Notes: a model not told the origin generated them from the sequence alone. DNA of 64,000 nt from Erythrobasidium yunnanense (GCA_001600175.1 BCJC01000003.1:1860001-1924000), one strand, 5' to 3'; shown: positions 22,703-36,674, counted from the stretch's first letter. Made by a program: numbers and translations.

Positions 22703-24539
22703 ATGACGGCTCTATATGCAATCCTCGTCAGTGTCATCACACTGCTTACCACGACCTATCTTGTCTTGTTTCTGCCTCAGGTAGGTATTGTTCTGCGCGT
22801 AAAGTGCATAATCGATAGGCTTATTTTCTTGCCAGCTTCAGCAGCAATGGAAACTTCGCAAGCATCGACATCAGCTTCCACCAGGACCCAAGGTGGTCAA
22901 GACAGGCATTGCGAAGCCGTGGCTGTGGTTCCGTGAATTGAACGAAGAGTTCGGAGATGTCGTCTATCTTCAAATGGGGCAGACGCCTACCATCATATTA
23001 GGCAGCGCACAAGCAGCATGGGATCTTCTGGAGAAGAGGAGCTCGATCTACTCGTCCAGACCGAGGTTCATAGTCGGAAACGAGCTTCTATCAGGTGGCC
23101 TTCGCGGACTGATGTCGCCGTACAATGCTTTCTGGCGACGTTGGCGAAAGCAATTGCACGCAAGCTTCTTTCAGAGACAGTCAGAAACCTATCGTCCTGT
23201 CCAAAGTCTCGAATCGAAAGTGTTGATGCATCAGCTGCTGAAAGATCCCAAGAAGTACCGAAAGCATCTTGAGCGATATGCAGCCAGCGTCATCGTGACT
23301 GTGACATACGGACGCCGTGTGGAAGACGTGGACACAGATGATGTGGTGCGAATGAACAACGAGGCTATGGGTCGGCTAACTTCCGTCAAGTAGGGCATCT
23401 TCTTTCCTTGCTACACCAAAGCAGTCCCTGACTTTCGCCGCAGTATACCTGGAAAATATGCAGTAGAGCGATATCCTGCGCTCAAATACATTCCATCCTG
23501 GCTAGCACCCTGGAAAGCAGAAGTCCTTGAACAACGCAAGAAAGACATCAAGATGTATACGCAGTTGATGGATGAGGTGCGCGACAAGGTTGCACGGAAC
23601 GTATCACCAGACTGCTTTGCAAAGCATCTCATACAAGAGCAGACGAATCTCGGTATGACTGATCTCGAAGTTGCGTATACCGCTGGATCTCCGTTTGGCG
23701 CTGGAGTGGAGACCTCTGCTGGTTCTATTGCAAGCTTCTTCCTAGCATGTGTCAAATTCGGTCCGAGCTTCATTCCTCAAGCTCAAGCGGAGTTAGACAG
23801 GGTGGTTGGCCGCGATCGCATACCTACCTTCGACGATATGGCAGACCTGCCCTACGTTCGCGCAGTAGTGGCAGAGACGCTCAGATGGCGACCAGTAGCC
23901 GTTATTGGTGGTACGGCGCATGCGTCTACTGCCGATGACACCTATCGCGGCTACTTTATTCCCAAAGGCAGCACTGTATTCGCACCACTATGGAGTAGTA
24001 AGTCTCGACCTAATACAGAACTATACTATCACTGACGTCCTATCACACGTACAGTCCACCTCAATCCAGACGATTTCCCTCAGCCCCACGAATTCCGCCC
24101 AGAACGCTTCCTAGAAAAGCGAGATTATCCTGGACAATGGGGTCACAGTGCTTTCGGCTGGGGCAGGCGTATATGCCCTGGTATGCATCTAGGTGCTGCT
24201 TCAGTATTTATCAATATCGCAAGGGCACTCTGGGGTTTCGATATTCGCGCTGAGCAGGATGAACAAGGCAAAGATATCGAAGTCGATATGTAGGTTGTTG
24301 GAGTAGCCGATGCAGATCTGAGCTGACTGCGCCTTTTTAACAGCTTCGCGTTCTCGCATGGCTTCAACTCGTCACCGTTGCCTTTCGCTTGTAAGATCGA
24401 GCCGCGCTCCGCCGAGCACGCAGAGGTGAGTAGCGACAGTCTTCCGACAGCGAGAGTACGTCTGAGTGTCTCATGCCAGTGCATTGAGCAAGAATGGAGT
24501 GACGCGAGTGAACAGCTTAAAGAGTATGCAGCTAACTAG
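22703..24539 (+). CDS. Cytochrome P450 monooxygenase (536 aa)
   Basis: Five exons: 22703-22780, 22842-23389, 23444-23997, 24055-24289 and 24344-24539. The N-terminal membrane anchor (LVSVITLLTTTYLVLFL) is followed by the Pro-rich hinge QLPPGPKVVK. The I-helix segment GAGVETSAGS lies about residue 294, the ExxR motif ETLRWRP about 354 and the haem-binding FGWGRRICPG about 427-436 with its Cys ligand. This is the fungal class E type related to O-methylsterigmatocystin oxidoreductases, an ER-bound enzyme using NADPH-P450 reductase. Reaction and substrate are unknown. An apparent stop after LTSVK is the donor GTAGGG of a 54-base intron, so the gene looks intact. Confidence 0.94.
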
Positions 24540-24931
24540 ACGCGAGTAGTCGCCTTGTTGTCCAATATATATATCAATATGCGATAGCCCCGCTTTCTAC
24601 TCAAGTTGAGCATTTGACTTCACGCGCAAATTGGCTTTGGGTCCACCGATCAACAACGTCTCTTTTCGGAGAAACCGACCTCGGCCATTCAATCTACCTT
24701 ATACAATCTGCTATCCCAAAGAGACGACTAGACGTGCTACAGCGCAGTCAGCGACGTCCGAGGCAGCGTCCTGCCCTTGGATGGCCAGTGACAAACACGC
24801 CTAAAGGCAGCTATAGAAGGGAGATCTCGGCCAGTTCGTTTGACAGGCGCGGGACAGCTATCAACCAATACGGCACATCAAGAACATCGATTCTGGTCTA
24901 TACTGGCGGTTGATCTCTTGAAGATTGGGCA
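24540..24931. promoter_or_regulatory. Intergenic upstream of the ELL-like gene
   Basis: About 390 bases with no convincing frame. It presumably carries the P450 terminator and the promoter of the ELL-like gene. Confidence 0.35.
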
Positions 24932-27900
24932 ATGAGCCTATTGCCAGGCAATTACGGCCTTGCGGGTCCATCTACGTCTGCGGCAGCAAGACAGCCCAGC
25001 AATGGCCCGCCAAAAGCGATATTCCTCAAGCTATCCGATGCTGCTTATCAGCAACTCAAAGTTGCCGGGAGCAATGGCATTCCCAAGCTTGCCGTCGAGC
25101 TCGCTTCCGGATCCAACGTACCAACTGTGTGTCCTAGATTACAGTCTGTCCACAGGGTCACAACAAATACTGATCCATAGCTATCTTAGGCCCTCAATAT
25201 CGGCGACTCGAGCTACACGATCACAAAGCGGACTGCGAGCGTGGTCACGAGCGATCAGAGTCTAAATGAAGTACTTGTCGCAAGTAGCTCTTCACTCGTA
25301 AAAGGCAAAGGACGGGCTATCAACGATACAGCCAGCTCATCGGGATTGGTCTCGCTGGCTCCGCCATGTCGCGAAACATTCAGCATCGCGCCTGGACCAC
25401 CGCGGAAAGCTGTGGTGCAGAAGACAGCGGAGAACATGGCAGAGAGGATACGCGAGAGGAATGCACAGCTTGAGCGCGAAAAGGTGGGACGAAGGGTCGT
25501 GGTAGTCGATGATGAGAGTCTCTTGGCAAACGGCAAGAAGGGTAAAGGGAAGAAACTGCCTGGGAAGGGTGAGCATATAAAGTACATACATCGTGTGCGA
25601 ACGTTCTGAACTGAATTCGTACTCAGGGCCAGCTTCTGCATCATCGCTACTTCGGACCTCGGCGATAGCAGCGAAACGCTCGCCTTCGCCAGCAGGCGTT
25701 TCACCGCGGAACTCTCCTGTGATAGGTGCAACGACACGAGCTCCCAGTCGTCTCATAGCGAATGAAGCTGCAAAAGGCCTGATCAGCCGGAAAGAGAAGG
25801 AGAAGCAGAGGGAGACAGATACAGCACAAGCTCCATCAGATCCGACGACTGTTCAGCCACAACCGACACAAACGGCAATAGCAGTGGTCCAGGCTGGCAA
25901 AGACCCTTCAGGCATCAAAGTGTCCGAGAAGGTCAGATTGGCCTCCTCCAGCTCATCCACTTCGTCACATTCTTCTACTTCCAGCAGCCTATCTTCGAAC
26001 CCTTCTACCTCCACAAGCATCTCCTCAGCACCTTCTTTGCCCACCATCAAAACGTCTCCTCTGCTGCCTTCGAATGAAGAGCCTGGACCCGCACGATCAG
26101 CTACAAAATCGCAGCAGCAATCAGTACCAGCACAGCCAAAGCCGCCCCCTCAGAAATACCATCACCCACGGCAGGATGATTCGGATCTGGCATCGGCTTC
26201 GTCTTCTTCGGAAGATGAAAGTGCGACGATGCCTCTGGCCCGGCGGCTACCCTCGCCTGTCAAGACAACCGCTCCTCCACTTCCTGCACCTGTGCCAGCA
26301 AAGACGGTCAGGCCTGCTGCGCCGACTTCAACCAAGCCTGTATCACAAGCGAAGGCATTGCCAGCCAAAGCTGCATCACCTCCACAACCAACCAAGGCGT
26401 CCGTAGCTGCTGTCAAGAAGCCTTCACCGTCTCAAAAACCTCAACCCTCGGAACCCAGTCTCGGCAAAGCGCCTACGCTTCCGATCCAAGCAGCCCGCCC
26501 TATCACCGCTGCATCAGCGAAAAGTCAAGCTCTGCTGGACACTGCGTCTGCTTCAACATCTCGATCTTCATCCGCCGACCGCGCTTCCTCTTCTTCGTCG
26601 TCTTCTGATGAACGCGCGATAGCAGTCGCCGATAAGAGCGCTCAGCTAGCAAGGAAGCGGAAGTTAGAGCAGCAAGAAGCGCCATCTAGCAAAACTGCTG
26701 TGAATAGCTCACCTCAGGTGACCGTCTCAGCGCCAGAAGCTAAGAAGCCAAGGAGAAGTTCCGGGTCGAATGGGACGGGCGGACCTAAGACTGCTGCGAA
26801 AACAGCTGGAGGATCTAGACTATCGAAGGCTCTGCCTAAGAGGTCTCCTGTCCAGTCAGGTCGCACTTCTCCTCAGCCGCCGGCGCCAACTGCAGCAGTA
26901 CCTCCTGCGCCGACTTCCGTACCCATAGTCACAGCGCCTTCAAGTGAAAAGAAGCCCAACTCTTCCGAGAAACTGTCAGCAGCTCCCAAGACAGTCGCAA
27001 CTGTTACTCCACCGAAGCCTCAAGCTAGCCATACCAGTCGCTCGGCATCTCCCATTCCCCGCCTAACCGCCACGAAAGCGACTACAGCAAACTTATCGCC
27101 TCTCGTTGTGGGAACGCCTCCAGCTTCTAGGGCTGGCTCCCCTCTGCCCTCTCCCACTGCTCATCCTTTGCCTCCTAAACCTGCAGCATCTTCAGTTTCA
27201 TCAGCTCGACCAAGTCCAGCACATACAGCATCAAGCCGCTCTCCAAATCCTCAAGCGAGAGACATTGCCAAGGTGCAACCTGTCGCAGGTTCTGCACCAC
27301 CTTCACCTGGCCCCACTCACAGAAGCTTGCCTAAGACACTACCTGCATCCTTGCCTGCACGGCCTAGCACGATTATACCGCCTACTGGGCCTTCAGACAG
27401 GCGCGATAGTCGTGACACCCGCCCTATAGGTGCCACTGAGGCTAGACATGCATCACGACAAGGCAATGGGGCTTCCTCTACACTGCCTTCGGGAACAAAC
27501 TCCGGAGCCAGTAGTCCGATAGTCTCACACTTCCCCAAGAAGTCAGACAATGGACGGCTTTCGGCTCCGTCTTCAGCTGCGAATACACCCAAGCTTGGTG
27601 CCTCTTCCTCGTTCGACAAAATGACCAAATCTCCTGCTACGAAGCTCGATTCATCGGCGACTAAGAAGCGAGAGTCTGAAGACCGTAGTGTCTCGAGCGA
27701 CAGGAGCGCGAAAAAGCATTCGAAAGCCAGCCATAATCGGATGCCTTCGCAGTCGAAGTCGGAGAAGGAGGAGGGCGAGGCCGAAGATGAGGAGGGTGAA
27801 GTAGATGCTGAGGGAGAAAGTGATGAGGACGACAAGAAGCACGAAGAGAGCCACCGCGGACGTTCTACCGAGAAGAAAGCCGTTGCGTCTTCTGCTGTTG

Positions 27901-28379
27901 ATGCCGCCAAGTCGACAAGTAAGCCTAGGAGAGTAACGGACTCTTCTAGTCTCCCATCGTTCAAGAAGGGCAGGGCTGCCGAACTCCTCGCTGCAGAGGC
28001 AAAAGCAGCTTCAGGACGAAAAAGCTCTCCTGTCTCAAGGGCCGATACGCCCATCTCGCACTCTCCAGCTAGAGAAGAATCACCGTTGCCATTGCATAGA
28101 GCAAACGACGCCAAGGTTCGCATCAGCAGTGACGAAGAGTTCCGCGATGTTAGCCGCAAATTTACAGAAGAGCTATTCCCAAGCTATTCGAAGCTATACA
28201 AGCGTCTCGAAGAAGTCCAAAACGGTCTCAGTAATGGCCGGAAAGGCTTGAAACTAACTACGGAAGAGCTTCTCAAGCAGGTCGAAGATGTCAACCAAAG
28301 AGGCCAAGAACTCCAATCCATTCGCGATGCACTAGGCCGGTACAACGACGAGAAGCAAAGACGTGCCATCAAGACTTGA
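24932..28379 (+). CDS. RNA polymerase II elongation factor ELL-like protein (1108 aa)
   Basis: Three exons: 24932-25126, 25190-25568 and 25627-28379. The N-terminal region (PPKAIFLKLSDAAYQQLKVA, then TALNIGDSSYTITKRT) resembles the fungal ELL N-terminal domain. A charged helix (AENMAERIRERNAQLEREK) follows, then about 700 residues of Ser-, Pro- and Ala-rich disorder with basic and acidic patches. The C-terminus (FRDVSRKFTEELFPSYSKLY and EELLKQVEDVNQRGQELQ) is helical and could be an occludin/ELL-type interaction domain. ELL proteins suppress RNA polymerase II pausing, with EAF as partner in fission yeast. The assignment rests on the short N-terminal match and the architecture, so it is moderate. 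Confidence 0.62.
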
Positions 28380-29914
28380 TGTCCCTCGTCATCCCTAATG
28401 CTTAATTTCCTTTTTCTCCTCTTCTCTTTCGTTCTTCATATCATAGACGCCCCGCATTTCATTTCATTTCTTGTAGCGTACTTTCTCCACCTCTACATTA
28501 GTCTTCGTTGCAGTAACTAATCTAGCTGTTGCTGTACATGTACACAGTCAATAGTCTTCTTTCTGCTACGATTAGTAATGACATGGCCGCATGAATCTAC
28601 AACAAAGCTTGAAGGTCAACATATAATGCACCACTAACAGCGAATGCTTGACGTTTCCTCTCGGGCTTCGAAGCGCCGAATCTACTTTGGTCTCTTCGCG
28701 CGTACATTAGGGTCGGCGGGAGCGGACCCGGTTGAAAGACTGGCAAGAAGCCAATCACAAGAAGCTGGTAACCGTGCAAGTCACAAGCTTATGCTATGTA
28801 CAGTATACGGGGCTATAAGCAGAGCACAGCAGAGCTTCAGGGTACTCCGGCTACGACGGCTCTGCGCTGAGGGCCCCTGTCTGACGATGACCTGCAAGAA
28901 CTCAACAGGGCGGCCCAATGCGAATAGAGCCGCATAGAAGCGAGCCTTCCCTCGAGTATAAAACTCTGCTCATTCTCCCAGACGCCTCTCTTCTTTCTTC
29001 TTTCTCATGTAAATAGCCTCCTCTCCTCACCAAACTCGTTCCCCTTCCCCTCTTCAGCAAGTGAGCAGAGCACGACAACATAGCAATGACTATCACTGAC
29101 TGTATGCCTATCACAGCGCTCTGCTCGTCGCGTACATATGTCGCTGGCTGCCCGGCCCTGTCTTCGGACTAAAGAGAGGTATATATACGCTTGTTCGTGA
29201 CGAAGCTACGGCTGCGCTTTGTGAGTGACATCTACTATCAGTCAATCTTTGATCCTTGCCTGACCGAAGTGCCTCATACTCAGTTCGAATCACCTTCCCT
29301 TAAACCACGCTCATTTCACCATCCCCTATCTGGCTGTCCCTCTACATGATACAGACCATCGACTAAACCAAGCGAGACCTGGACGGCTCTCGCAGCTCTT
29401 CGAGCACATCCCCCGCGCGTCTACGGACGACTGTTGGGAAGGTGAGTTGAAGTCTTTAACGGGGGCATTCAGCTTGCTGACTCTATACTAAATCTTACTC
29501 GCTTGTGCATCTTACTCAAACTTCATGTACTTATCTGTTTCAAATACGTTGTCCATCCACGTCCGTTCCCGCGCAATGTAGTACATTCGTTTGATTACCC
29601 GACGACGCGGTCTTTTGCTTCATCCAACACAGCTCTCTTTCTGACTGACTGGACATATCAGGACCTTGGAAGCAAGATAGCTGTCCGCAAAGCTTGCTGG
29701 ACCGTCATCCCGACGTCTGACGGGACTGCCTGCGCCAAATGGAGACTTGAAATCGTCAAGACCTAGTAATTCGCCATCTGGAACGGGTCATAATCTGGAT
29801 CATCAGCAAGAAATACATCGTCAAGACCGGTGCTGGCGGCGAAAGCAGGCGACGATACTTCGCTGATCCCGGAGGAGATCCATCTGAGGAAACGAAGGTC
29901 GAGACTGGCCAGCG
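28380..29914. other. Long intergenic region with candidate promoter of the ankyrin gene
   Basis: About 1.5 kb without a supported coding gene. It holds the 3' region of the ELL-like gene. Further right is a TATA-like element (TATAAAA at 28957-28963), followed by CT-rich tracts at about 28979-29055, a layout typical of strong fungal promoters. Several GT..AG pairs between 29090 and 29900 suggest a spliced 5' leader for the ankyrin gene. The short frames on both strands carry no motif. Confidence 0.45.
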
Positions 29915-32900
29915 ATGGCGCCGTCAAGCAGAGCCGTCCAGAAAGCTGAAGCAAAGTATGGCGTAACAGCAGACTAGTAAGCGCGTCTGGAAGCTGGACT
30001 TGGGATAGGAAGGTGTGCTGACCGACTTTCTTGTACAGCCCGGATCTGCAGCTTCATTCGGCTGCGGCAAATGGCAATGTTGGTGCGTAATACTGCGACT
30101 TGCTTGTGGAAGACTATATGCTGAAAGCCCTTTGTACAGGCCTCGTCAAATATGCCCTCATGCACGGCCAGCCGGTCAATTCGGTCCTAAATGGTGTTTT
30201 GCCCATTCACATCGCTGCGAGCTCTGGCAACGAACATGTGGTGCAGATGCTCATCGATGCTGGAGCCGACGTGAATGCAGCAAGGTAGGCGAAGAGCGGT
30301 CTTATCGCCGAGCCTCTCTGTCATGCTGACGATATACTTGAACGATTGGCTCAGACTCCCGCGAAAGTACAATACAGACCGTGCTAAAGCGAGCAGTAGT
30401 ATAGGGGCAGCTGGTAGGTTCCGCTCGAAAGCAGAAGTCGCGCGATTCTGATTTATCTGCAGGGTCAACGCCTCTACATTTCGCAGCGGCCAATGGGCAC
30501 TTGTCCGTAGTGACACTGCTGTTATCGCACAATGCGAATCCTTCAACCGCCGAGAAGCACGGTCTGACTCCCGAAGATCTGGCTAGAGACGCTGGACATG
30601 TAGATGTTGTTACAGCACTACAGCTCTGGAAGCGGACGGCAGATCAACATCGTTATGATTCAGACAACGTCAGTATAGCCCGATCGACACGATCTGCGCG
30701 AGATACCCCTTCGAGACGGTATCTCCCAAGCGCTACTTCGATAAAGGACTTGCGAGCCGCAGCAGCTGCGAACGCCGCAAGTAGCAGTCCTGGATCTTCT
30801 GTCTATTCGGGAGGGACTGGGAAAAAGTACAGCACTCCCTTCGAAAGCATTTCAAACAGAAGCAAGAAGCTGGCAAAGGCAGCTAGCAATCCGAATCTGG
30901 CGGCGATACTACATGGTCAGACAAGCAGCAATCATTCTCATCCTCAGATTTCAGCACCATCGCCGCATTTCCCTGCGCCTGCACCGCTGACACTGCGGCA
31001 GAATCCGATGCATATGCAAGCGATGCAGCGCCAGACGACGCAGCCACTGCCTACGAACCACCATCTCATGCATCAGGTCATCAACACAGACAAGGCAAGA
31101 CGGCCTTCTCTGCCATCGGTGCTCGAGAAAGCTGCTCATCCCGGTGCCAGCATAAAGTCTGCACTCGGCATGACGCCACGTACGACTCACTTTGGCAAGA
31201 ATCGCTCTGCCTCAGCTTCCAGTCATAGCGATAGGAATGCAAACGATCCATACCACTTTGGGGGACCGCGGCGCTCAGGCAGCAAGACCAGTCTGTCGAA
31301 TGTCTTCCGTACGAACAATAGCAGGGAAAGGAGCGGAGATACCAGCAGCCAACCGATATCTCCAGCTGCCTCCACTTTCTTCACGGCCGATGACGAGCTG
31401 GAGGAGGCGGAGCGGGATGCTTTCCTTCACATGGACAGAGACCCAAGCTCTGGCGACGAAACATATCTGCAGCACTATCCGCAGTCCCATAGACCCGGTT
31501 CATCTGGCTACCCAGACGGGAGACAGCAATCTAGCCATGCCTACCGAAATGCAGAATGGAGCAATGGCCGCAGTCGAGCAGGCAGCGGCTCTAGCGCTGC
31601 TACAACCACTAGTGGATCTGTTGGCAGAGGTTATCCTAGCACAATAGCCTCCGCTCAGAATTATCCCGTCACTGCCCCTGCTACTTCAACAAGCTTCTTC
31701 TCGGCTGAGCGCTCAGCCTCCTCGCTCAATGTACAAGATCTGGGTTTGCCTCGTCCTTCTTTCTCCTCTTACACATCATCTTCTAGTAATCTCGTCATTC
31801 CACAGCCCATTCCGCCGCCTCCTTCATCCTCGATGCAACCTTTCTTTTCCAAAGCTGCAATAGCAGCTGCGCACAACAATATTCCGACACAAAGGCCAGG
31901 CTTCTATCGACCACGCAAATCCAGCCAGCTGTCTACATCGACCAGCACGATGTCTGGATCAAAGCTCCAAGCGCTGCACTCCCCAGACCTCCAGGGTCAG
32001 ACTCCCCGGCAATTCTCTCCAATCTTGTCAAACGATAGTAGCTACGATGAAGAGGGCTTCCGGTCATCTAGCGACTATATCGGCCGCGAAGTCACACACG
32101 TTACTGGCGGTCCCTCTGTCGTTATCAGGCGACCTACAGTGCGGGAGCCTATGAACTCTGCACACTTGGAGCAGCAACGTAATGGAGGTTCCTCGACCGC
32201 GAACACAAGCCTACCGGAGGATGGAGCTATATCTTCTGGCCCTTCAACAAGACCAGGGACCGGGTCCAGTCCTACCCACGGTGGAAGCCGGCATACACGG
32301 GCCTCCAGTGATGGTACAGGCTCTATAAGACCTTCCCTCCCTATCGGGCATCTGTCAGACGTCGTTGAAGCTGTATCTGAAACCAGGCAAAGAAGCCAAT
32401 CGCATGGTCCTGTCTTGCCTCCGCCCGAAGAGAACGACTCTCTGGAGGTAGATCCGGAAACTGCGAGAGAGATAGAAGATACCTTCCCTGTTGATCAAGA
32501 GCGACCTTTCCCTACTAGGTCACGCGCAGGTAGCAGAGCCCGCGTCGACAGCGTTGGCTCAAGCAGCAGCTCCGTCCCGTATGGGACAGCTTCTTCCAGT
32601 CTTCAGCCATCCACTGCATTTGCTCCGTCGCAGTATTACCATGGCGGACACGAAACAGACAGTTCATGGTCAGGCATAACCAGACCAAGCAGGAGTGGCT
32701 CGACCACCACGGATACGCGTACAAGTCGAAGCGGTTCCACAGGCGAAGGGTCTGGTCATGCGCCTCGCTTCTTTGGATTCGAGTACTCATCCAGTCCAAG
32801 TGAGCCTTACCAGACTTACAACACAGAGATGTTTACCTCGACTTCGCGTACAGCCTCAAACTCTTCTTTCAACTATCAGCCATCCGATTCCACAAATGCT

Positions 32901-34164
32901 ACCAGCCTGATCTCTTCTCCGCCTGGTACTGCTATGAGCGGAAGATTCACCTCTTCTGCTCCGGCTTCGGAAGGAAAAGGCACTACGGTCACACACGCGC
33001 AAGCGCAGTCCATAGTCAAGCGCAAGGAGGAGGAGCTGCTATCATACAACCCTTCGGTAGCTTCCAGCGAGTCAGACCGAGGAAAGCACCTATCTCTATC
33101 ACAGCAGTTGGCTGCATATGGGGAGTCGCTATCAATAGAGCGCGAATTGTCGCATGCCGAGGCTCACAAGGGCCGTCATTCCGCTGAGCCGGTTACTCTC
33201 ACGATTCCAGAACCTCCCGCTAGCGCGAAATACAGCTGGGAAATCCTTGGAAAAGAAACGAGGACAACCGTCCCTCTTACTTCCGGCAAACGAACTAAAG
33301 AGGTCGAAGCTGCTTCCAGACAAGCTCCTCAACCTCTATGGACGCATAAGATGGTGTCTCCGTTCGAAGCCTCTTTGCCTCGGCCTGCTGGTCAGGCCAG
33401 CGGACACAGGCATACCACCTCAAACAGTACCATGGCTACAATTACCAGTAGTGGTAAACCTCTACAAAGAGGTAAGCATAAGCAGACTGTAATTACGTAC
33501 AGCGCTAACAAAGTTTTCATGTGCAGTGCCTTCAAGGGAACCAGCAACGAACAAAAGCGCGACAACGTCTCCAACACAGTCGCATGACAACAACAACACT
33601 GCACAAGGCAATCAAACGCTGTCGCCAACAATGGCTAGAGATGTCTCACTACGCAACAAGATGTCCAATCTATCTGTCAGCACCTCCTATCTTGCACCCC
33701 CGCGCGGAGGTTCAGATGTCTCAGCGACTCGACGCTCTCCTAGAAGCGTGTCTGCCAACATACAGGACAAGTCTCCTCGCTCTTCCACCGAGAAGGAACG
33801 CTTACCTTCCACCACTTACCATCTAGCAACTCGACCTGGAAGCGAGCCTACAGATAGCGCGAATTCTTCCTTGGTCAGCGAGCCGCGATCTATGCGCAGC
33901 ATCAATACAATAGCCTCCTCATACGCAACTGCAACCCCATACTCCTCGCGGCACAGGAATCATAGATCAGATCAGACGACAAAGTCGCAATCTCCCGAAG
34001 CCACCATCGCGGGTGAAGAGACGCCTCGACCTCCGCCTCAGATGCTTCGTCTTGAAACAACCATGGCTCCCAAGTTTCACATCGAACCCAAGGCTGGCGG
34101 TGAATTTGCGCCTACTCCTACCAAATCGCGCTTCGCCAACAAGATTGGGAAGCTCTTCAAGTAA
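29915..34164 (+). CDS. Large ankyrin-repeat protein (1318 aa)
   Basis: Six exons: 29915-29976, 30039-30082, 30140-30284, 30355-30413, 30463-33471 and 33527-34164. Ankyrin repeats fill about residues 20-175: DLQLHSAAANGNVGLVKYAL, LPIHIAASSGNEHVVQMLID, GSTPLHFAAANGHLSVVTLL and GLTPEDLARDAGHVDVV. An insert, LPRKYNTDRAKASSSIGAA, sits between repeats and looks like one seen in fungal homologues. The remaining 1100 residues are Ser-, Thr-, Pro- and Gln-rich and largely disordered, with a short basic C-terminal end (SRFANKIGKLFK) that may bind membrane or a partner. The architecture suggests a signalling or cortical scaffold. I cannot name an orthologue. Confidence 0.85.
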
Positions 34165-34417
34165 ACTACTCTTCCACTGTATCCACCACCTATAGCATTA
34201 TCCTACCCCATGTCCGTTGCTGTTTTCCTTGCATTGCGATTCTCTGTATAGCCCGAGGCATCCCTGTAGCGTAGTTGGTCTGTCATATAGAGGATATTCC
34301 CACAGGTAGGGAGCATGTAACATCGCGGCCAGGCAGGCCTATGCGAACTTCGTTGATAACCATTTCGCGTCCTCTTTGGTTCAACATTACATCCTGGCTT
34401 CCAGCATACCTTGAGAG

Positions 34418-36411
34418 ATGGCCGTCCGAGCTGCCTCATCTTCGACAAGCGATGGTCCTCCGAACAAACGGATAAAGCTTGAAGATGCGGCTCGTGATGA
34501 GCTGGCTGGGAGCGAAGATGAAGTCGAAGATGCGGACGCAGAGGCCGGGATCAATCTGGATGTGTTTTCAGATGCAGAGCAGCTATTCAAACCTGAAAAC
34601 ATCGCTGCAATGCACGCAGCTTTCACCGGGCAAGATTCAGGCAACGTGAAAATCCTGGATGATGCTACGATAACACGAGAGCCGTTCCCAGCTCTGCAAC
34701 TGCGTAACGTCTTCGCAGAGAAGGTCATTGCAGGCGCGCGCAAGCAGCTTACCGGGAAGACCACTTACTCGCACAAGGAAAATGACCTCTATTCGTATCA
34801 CGGCTCTGGCGACCTGTCTGATCCCGAGATCGGGCCTGAAGGATCAGATCTAGCTACTCTCAGAGATACGCTATACTCGAGCGAGTTCACAAGCCTGATC
34901 ACCGCCATTACCGGAGTGCCTCTGTTCGCCGGAAGGCCAGATCTGTCGAGCCATAGATACTACAATGGCGACCATTTATTGGCTCACGATGATGATATCA
35001 GGGGAGAGGAGGGGATGGAAGACGAAGGCAGGCGGATAGCCTTCATCCTGTACCTTGTGGATCCAAAGTGGTCCAAAGAAGATGGCGGCAGCCTGGATCT
35101 TTACGAGTGGTAAGCACAACGTCTTTTACTCTGTAGACGTGAGCTCAAGCCGCTTTGCGCTGCAGCAATCCTCTTGGACACCCTACGGCCGTGACACAAT
35201 CCATATATCCAGTCTGGAATAGCATTGCACTCTTCGAAGTCACGCCTACATCTTACCACACTGTGGCAGAAGTCACACTATCGGCCTCTTTGGCAGCCTC
35301 TCAATCCCCTTACAGACTTTCCATCTCAGGCTGGTTCCACGGCCCTACCACCTCCAGACTAGCTCTGCCTGTTTCGACTAGCATATTCGCATCTCAATCA
35401 AGCATTCCTCCTTCTGCCGAAGATTTTGTCAATCCTACATATTTCGACCCGACTACCCAGAAAACCATCGAAGCCTCCCTCATTTCCGACTCTTCCATCG
35501 AGCTTCGCGGCTTCCTTAAAGCTTCGCTCTATGAGAAGCTGACAGAAGAGATCGCTGCCTCTTCTTACGACCTTTCGCAATCGTCTGTGGTCGGGCCAGC
35601 CCATATTCGACAGTACTACCAGCTCCACGGCACGCCTATACTGGACTCGGTGATCGCTTTCTTCAAGTCGCCAGATTTCCTAGCACTTTTGACTGCCTTC
35701 ACAAGCCTGGACTTCCTGCCACGGGAGACAAGAGGACGGGTTGGCGGACGACTCTTCAGGCGGGGATGCTATACGTTGCTGCACGATGAGGCGCACGATC
35801 CGGATGGCGTAGAGATCATTCTAGGAATTGGTAATAAGAGGTTGTCTTCAAGTCCCGACAACAAGAGTCCGGCGAAAGCAAATGGCAAGGGCAAAGCAAA
35901 GGCGAATGGGCTTAGCCATACAAGCGATGAACTGAGCGAAGAAGCGAAAGTCAACCTGGAGGAGCTCGGTTGGACATCCGGCTGGGGTGGTACGATCTGC
36001 TACACGCGCAGCGGCGCTGGCCGGGAAGAGTCGCCGGACGAAAAGGTTAAAGAAGAGGCAGACGACGAAGGGCCCGACGAAGACGATCCAAGCGGATCTC
36101 TCTTCGTTTTGCCGCGGCCTAATGCCCTTACTGTGGTGATCCGGAACCAAGCAACGGTCAAATTTGTCAAGTACATCAATGGAAAGGCCAGAGATCAGGT
36201 TGACGGGACACCCTTAGCCAGACTAGACATCGAAGGCATATATGCGGTCGACTTGGACGGGAGCGATGACGAGGTAGAAGGAGAGCTTGTCACGGATGAA
36301 TCGGACCAGGCAAGTGAGGATAACGAGGTCGAACATGAAGAATGGACGGGATTCGACAAGAAGAAGGCTACCAGCGTGGAGCCTGATGAGCCGGACGAGC
36401 TGGATGACTAA
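34418..36411 (+). CDS. TPA1: Prolyl 3,4-dihydroxylase Tpa1/Ofd1 (645 aa)
   Basis: Two exons: 34418-35109 and 35166-36411. The N-terminal catalytic double-stranded beta-helix carries the Fe(II)/2-oxoglutarate site: RYYNGDHLLAHDDD supplies the His-x-Asp pair and SISGWFHGP the distal His. The second, degenerate DSBH domain begins about residue 330 (SIELRGFLKASLYEKLTEEI) and ends with RPNALTVVIRNQATVKFVKY. Yeast Tpa1 and fission yeast Ofd1 hydroxylate ribosomal protein uS12 (Rps23) and affect translation termination and, in fission yeast, oxygen sensing. A nuclear-type basic leader (PPNKRIKLED), an internal Lys-rich insert and a very acidic C-terminus are also present. Confidence 0.94.
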
Positions 36412-36674
36412 AGATGGCTTGAAGGCGCTCGTAGTGTTATTTACATTTCTCTACGATTTGTTGTTTTAGTCTCCACAAACACTAGAAGAGACGGGCGACT
36501 CTGTTGGAACACGCATTTCTCAATCGTCCTGCCTAAATATATTGTGACACTGAGCTGCCTCGCAGCGTATCACGGACACCATACAAGTACATAGCCTTAT
36601 GAGGGATACTGCGCTGCAGTTGTCTAGGAATATGAACAACAACAGATACTGCTTAGAAGACACTATCCTCACTT

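Noticed and set aside
23390-23443. Apparent premature stop in the cytochrome P450
   Set aside because: The TAG lies in a GTAGGG donor of a 54-base intron ending CGCCGCAG. Removing it restores frame and a continuous P450 sequence, so the gene is not broken.
27317-28159. Minus-strand 280-codon open frame
   Set aside because: Antisense shadow of the Ser-rich part of the ELL-like gene; its composition mirrors that gene and no splice or domain support exists.
32491-32910. Overlapping plus-strand frames inside the ankyrin gene
   Set aside because: Alternate frames of a low-complexity Ser/Thr-rich exon. The main frame is continuous for 3 kb and joins to ankyrin exons.
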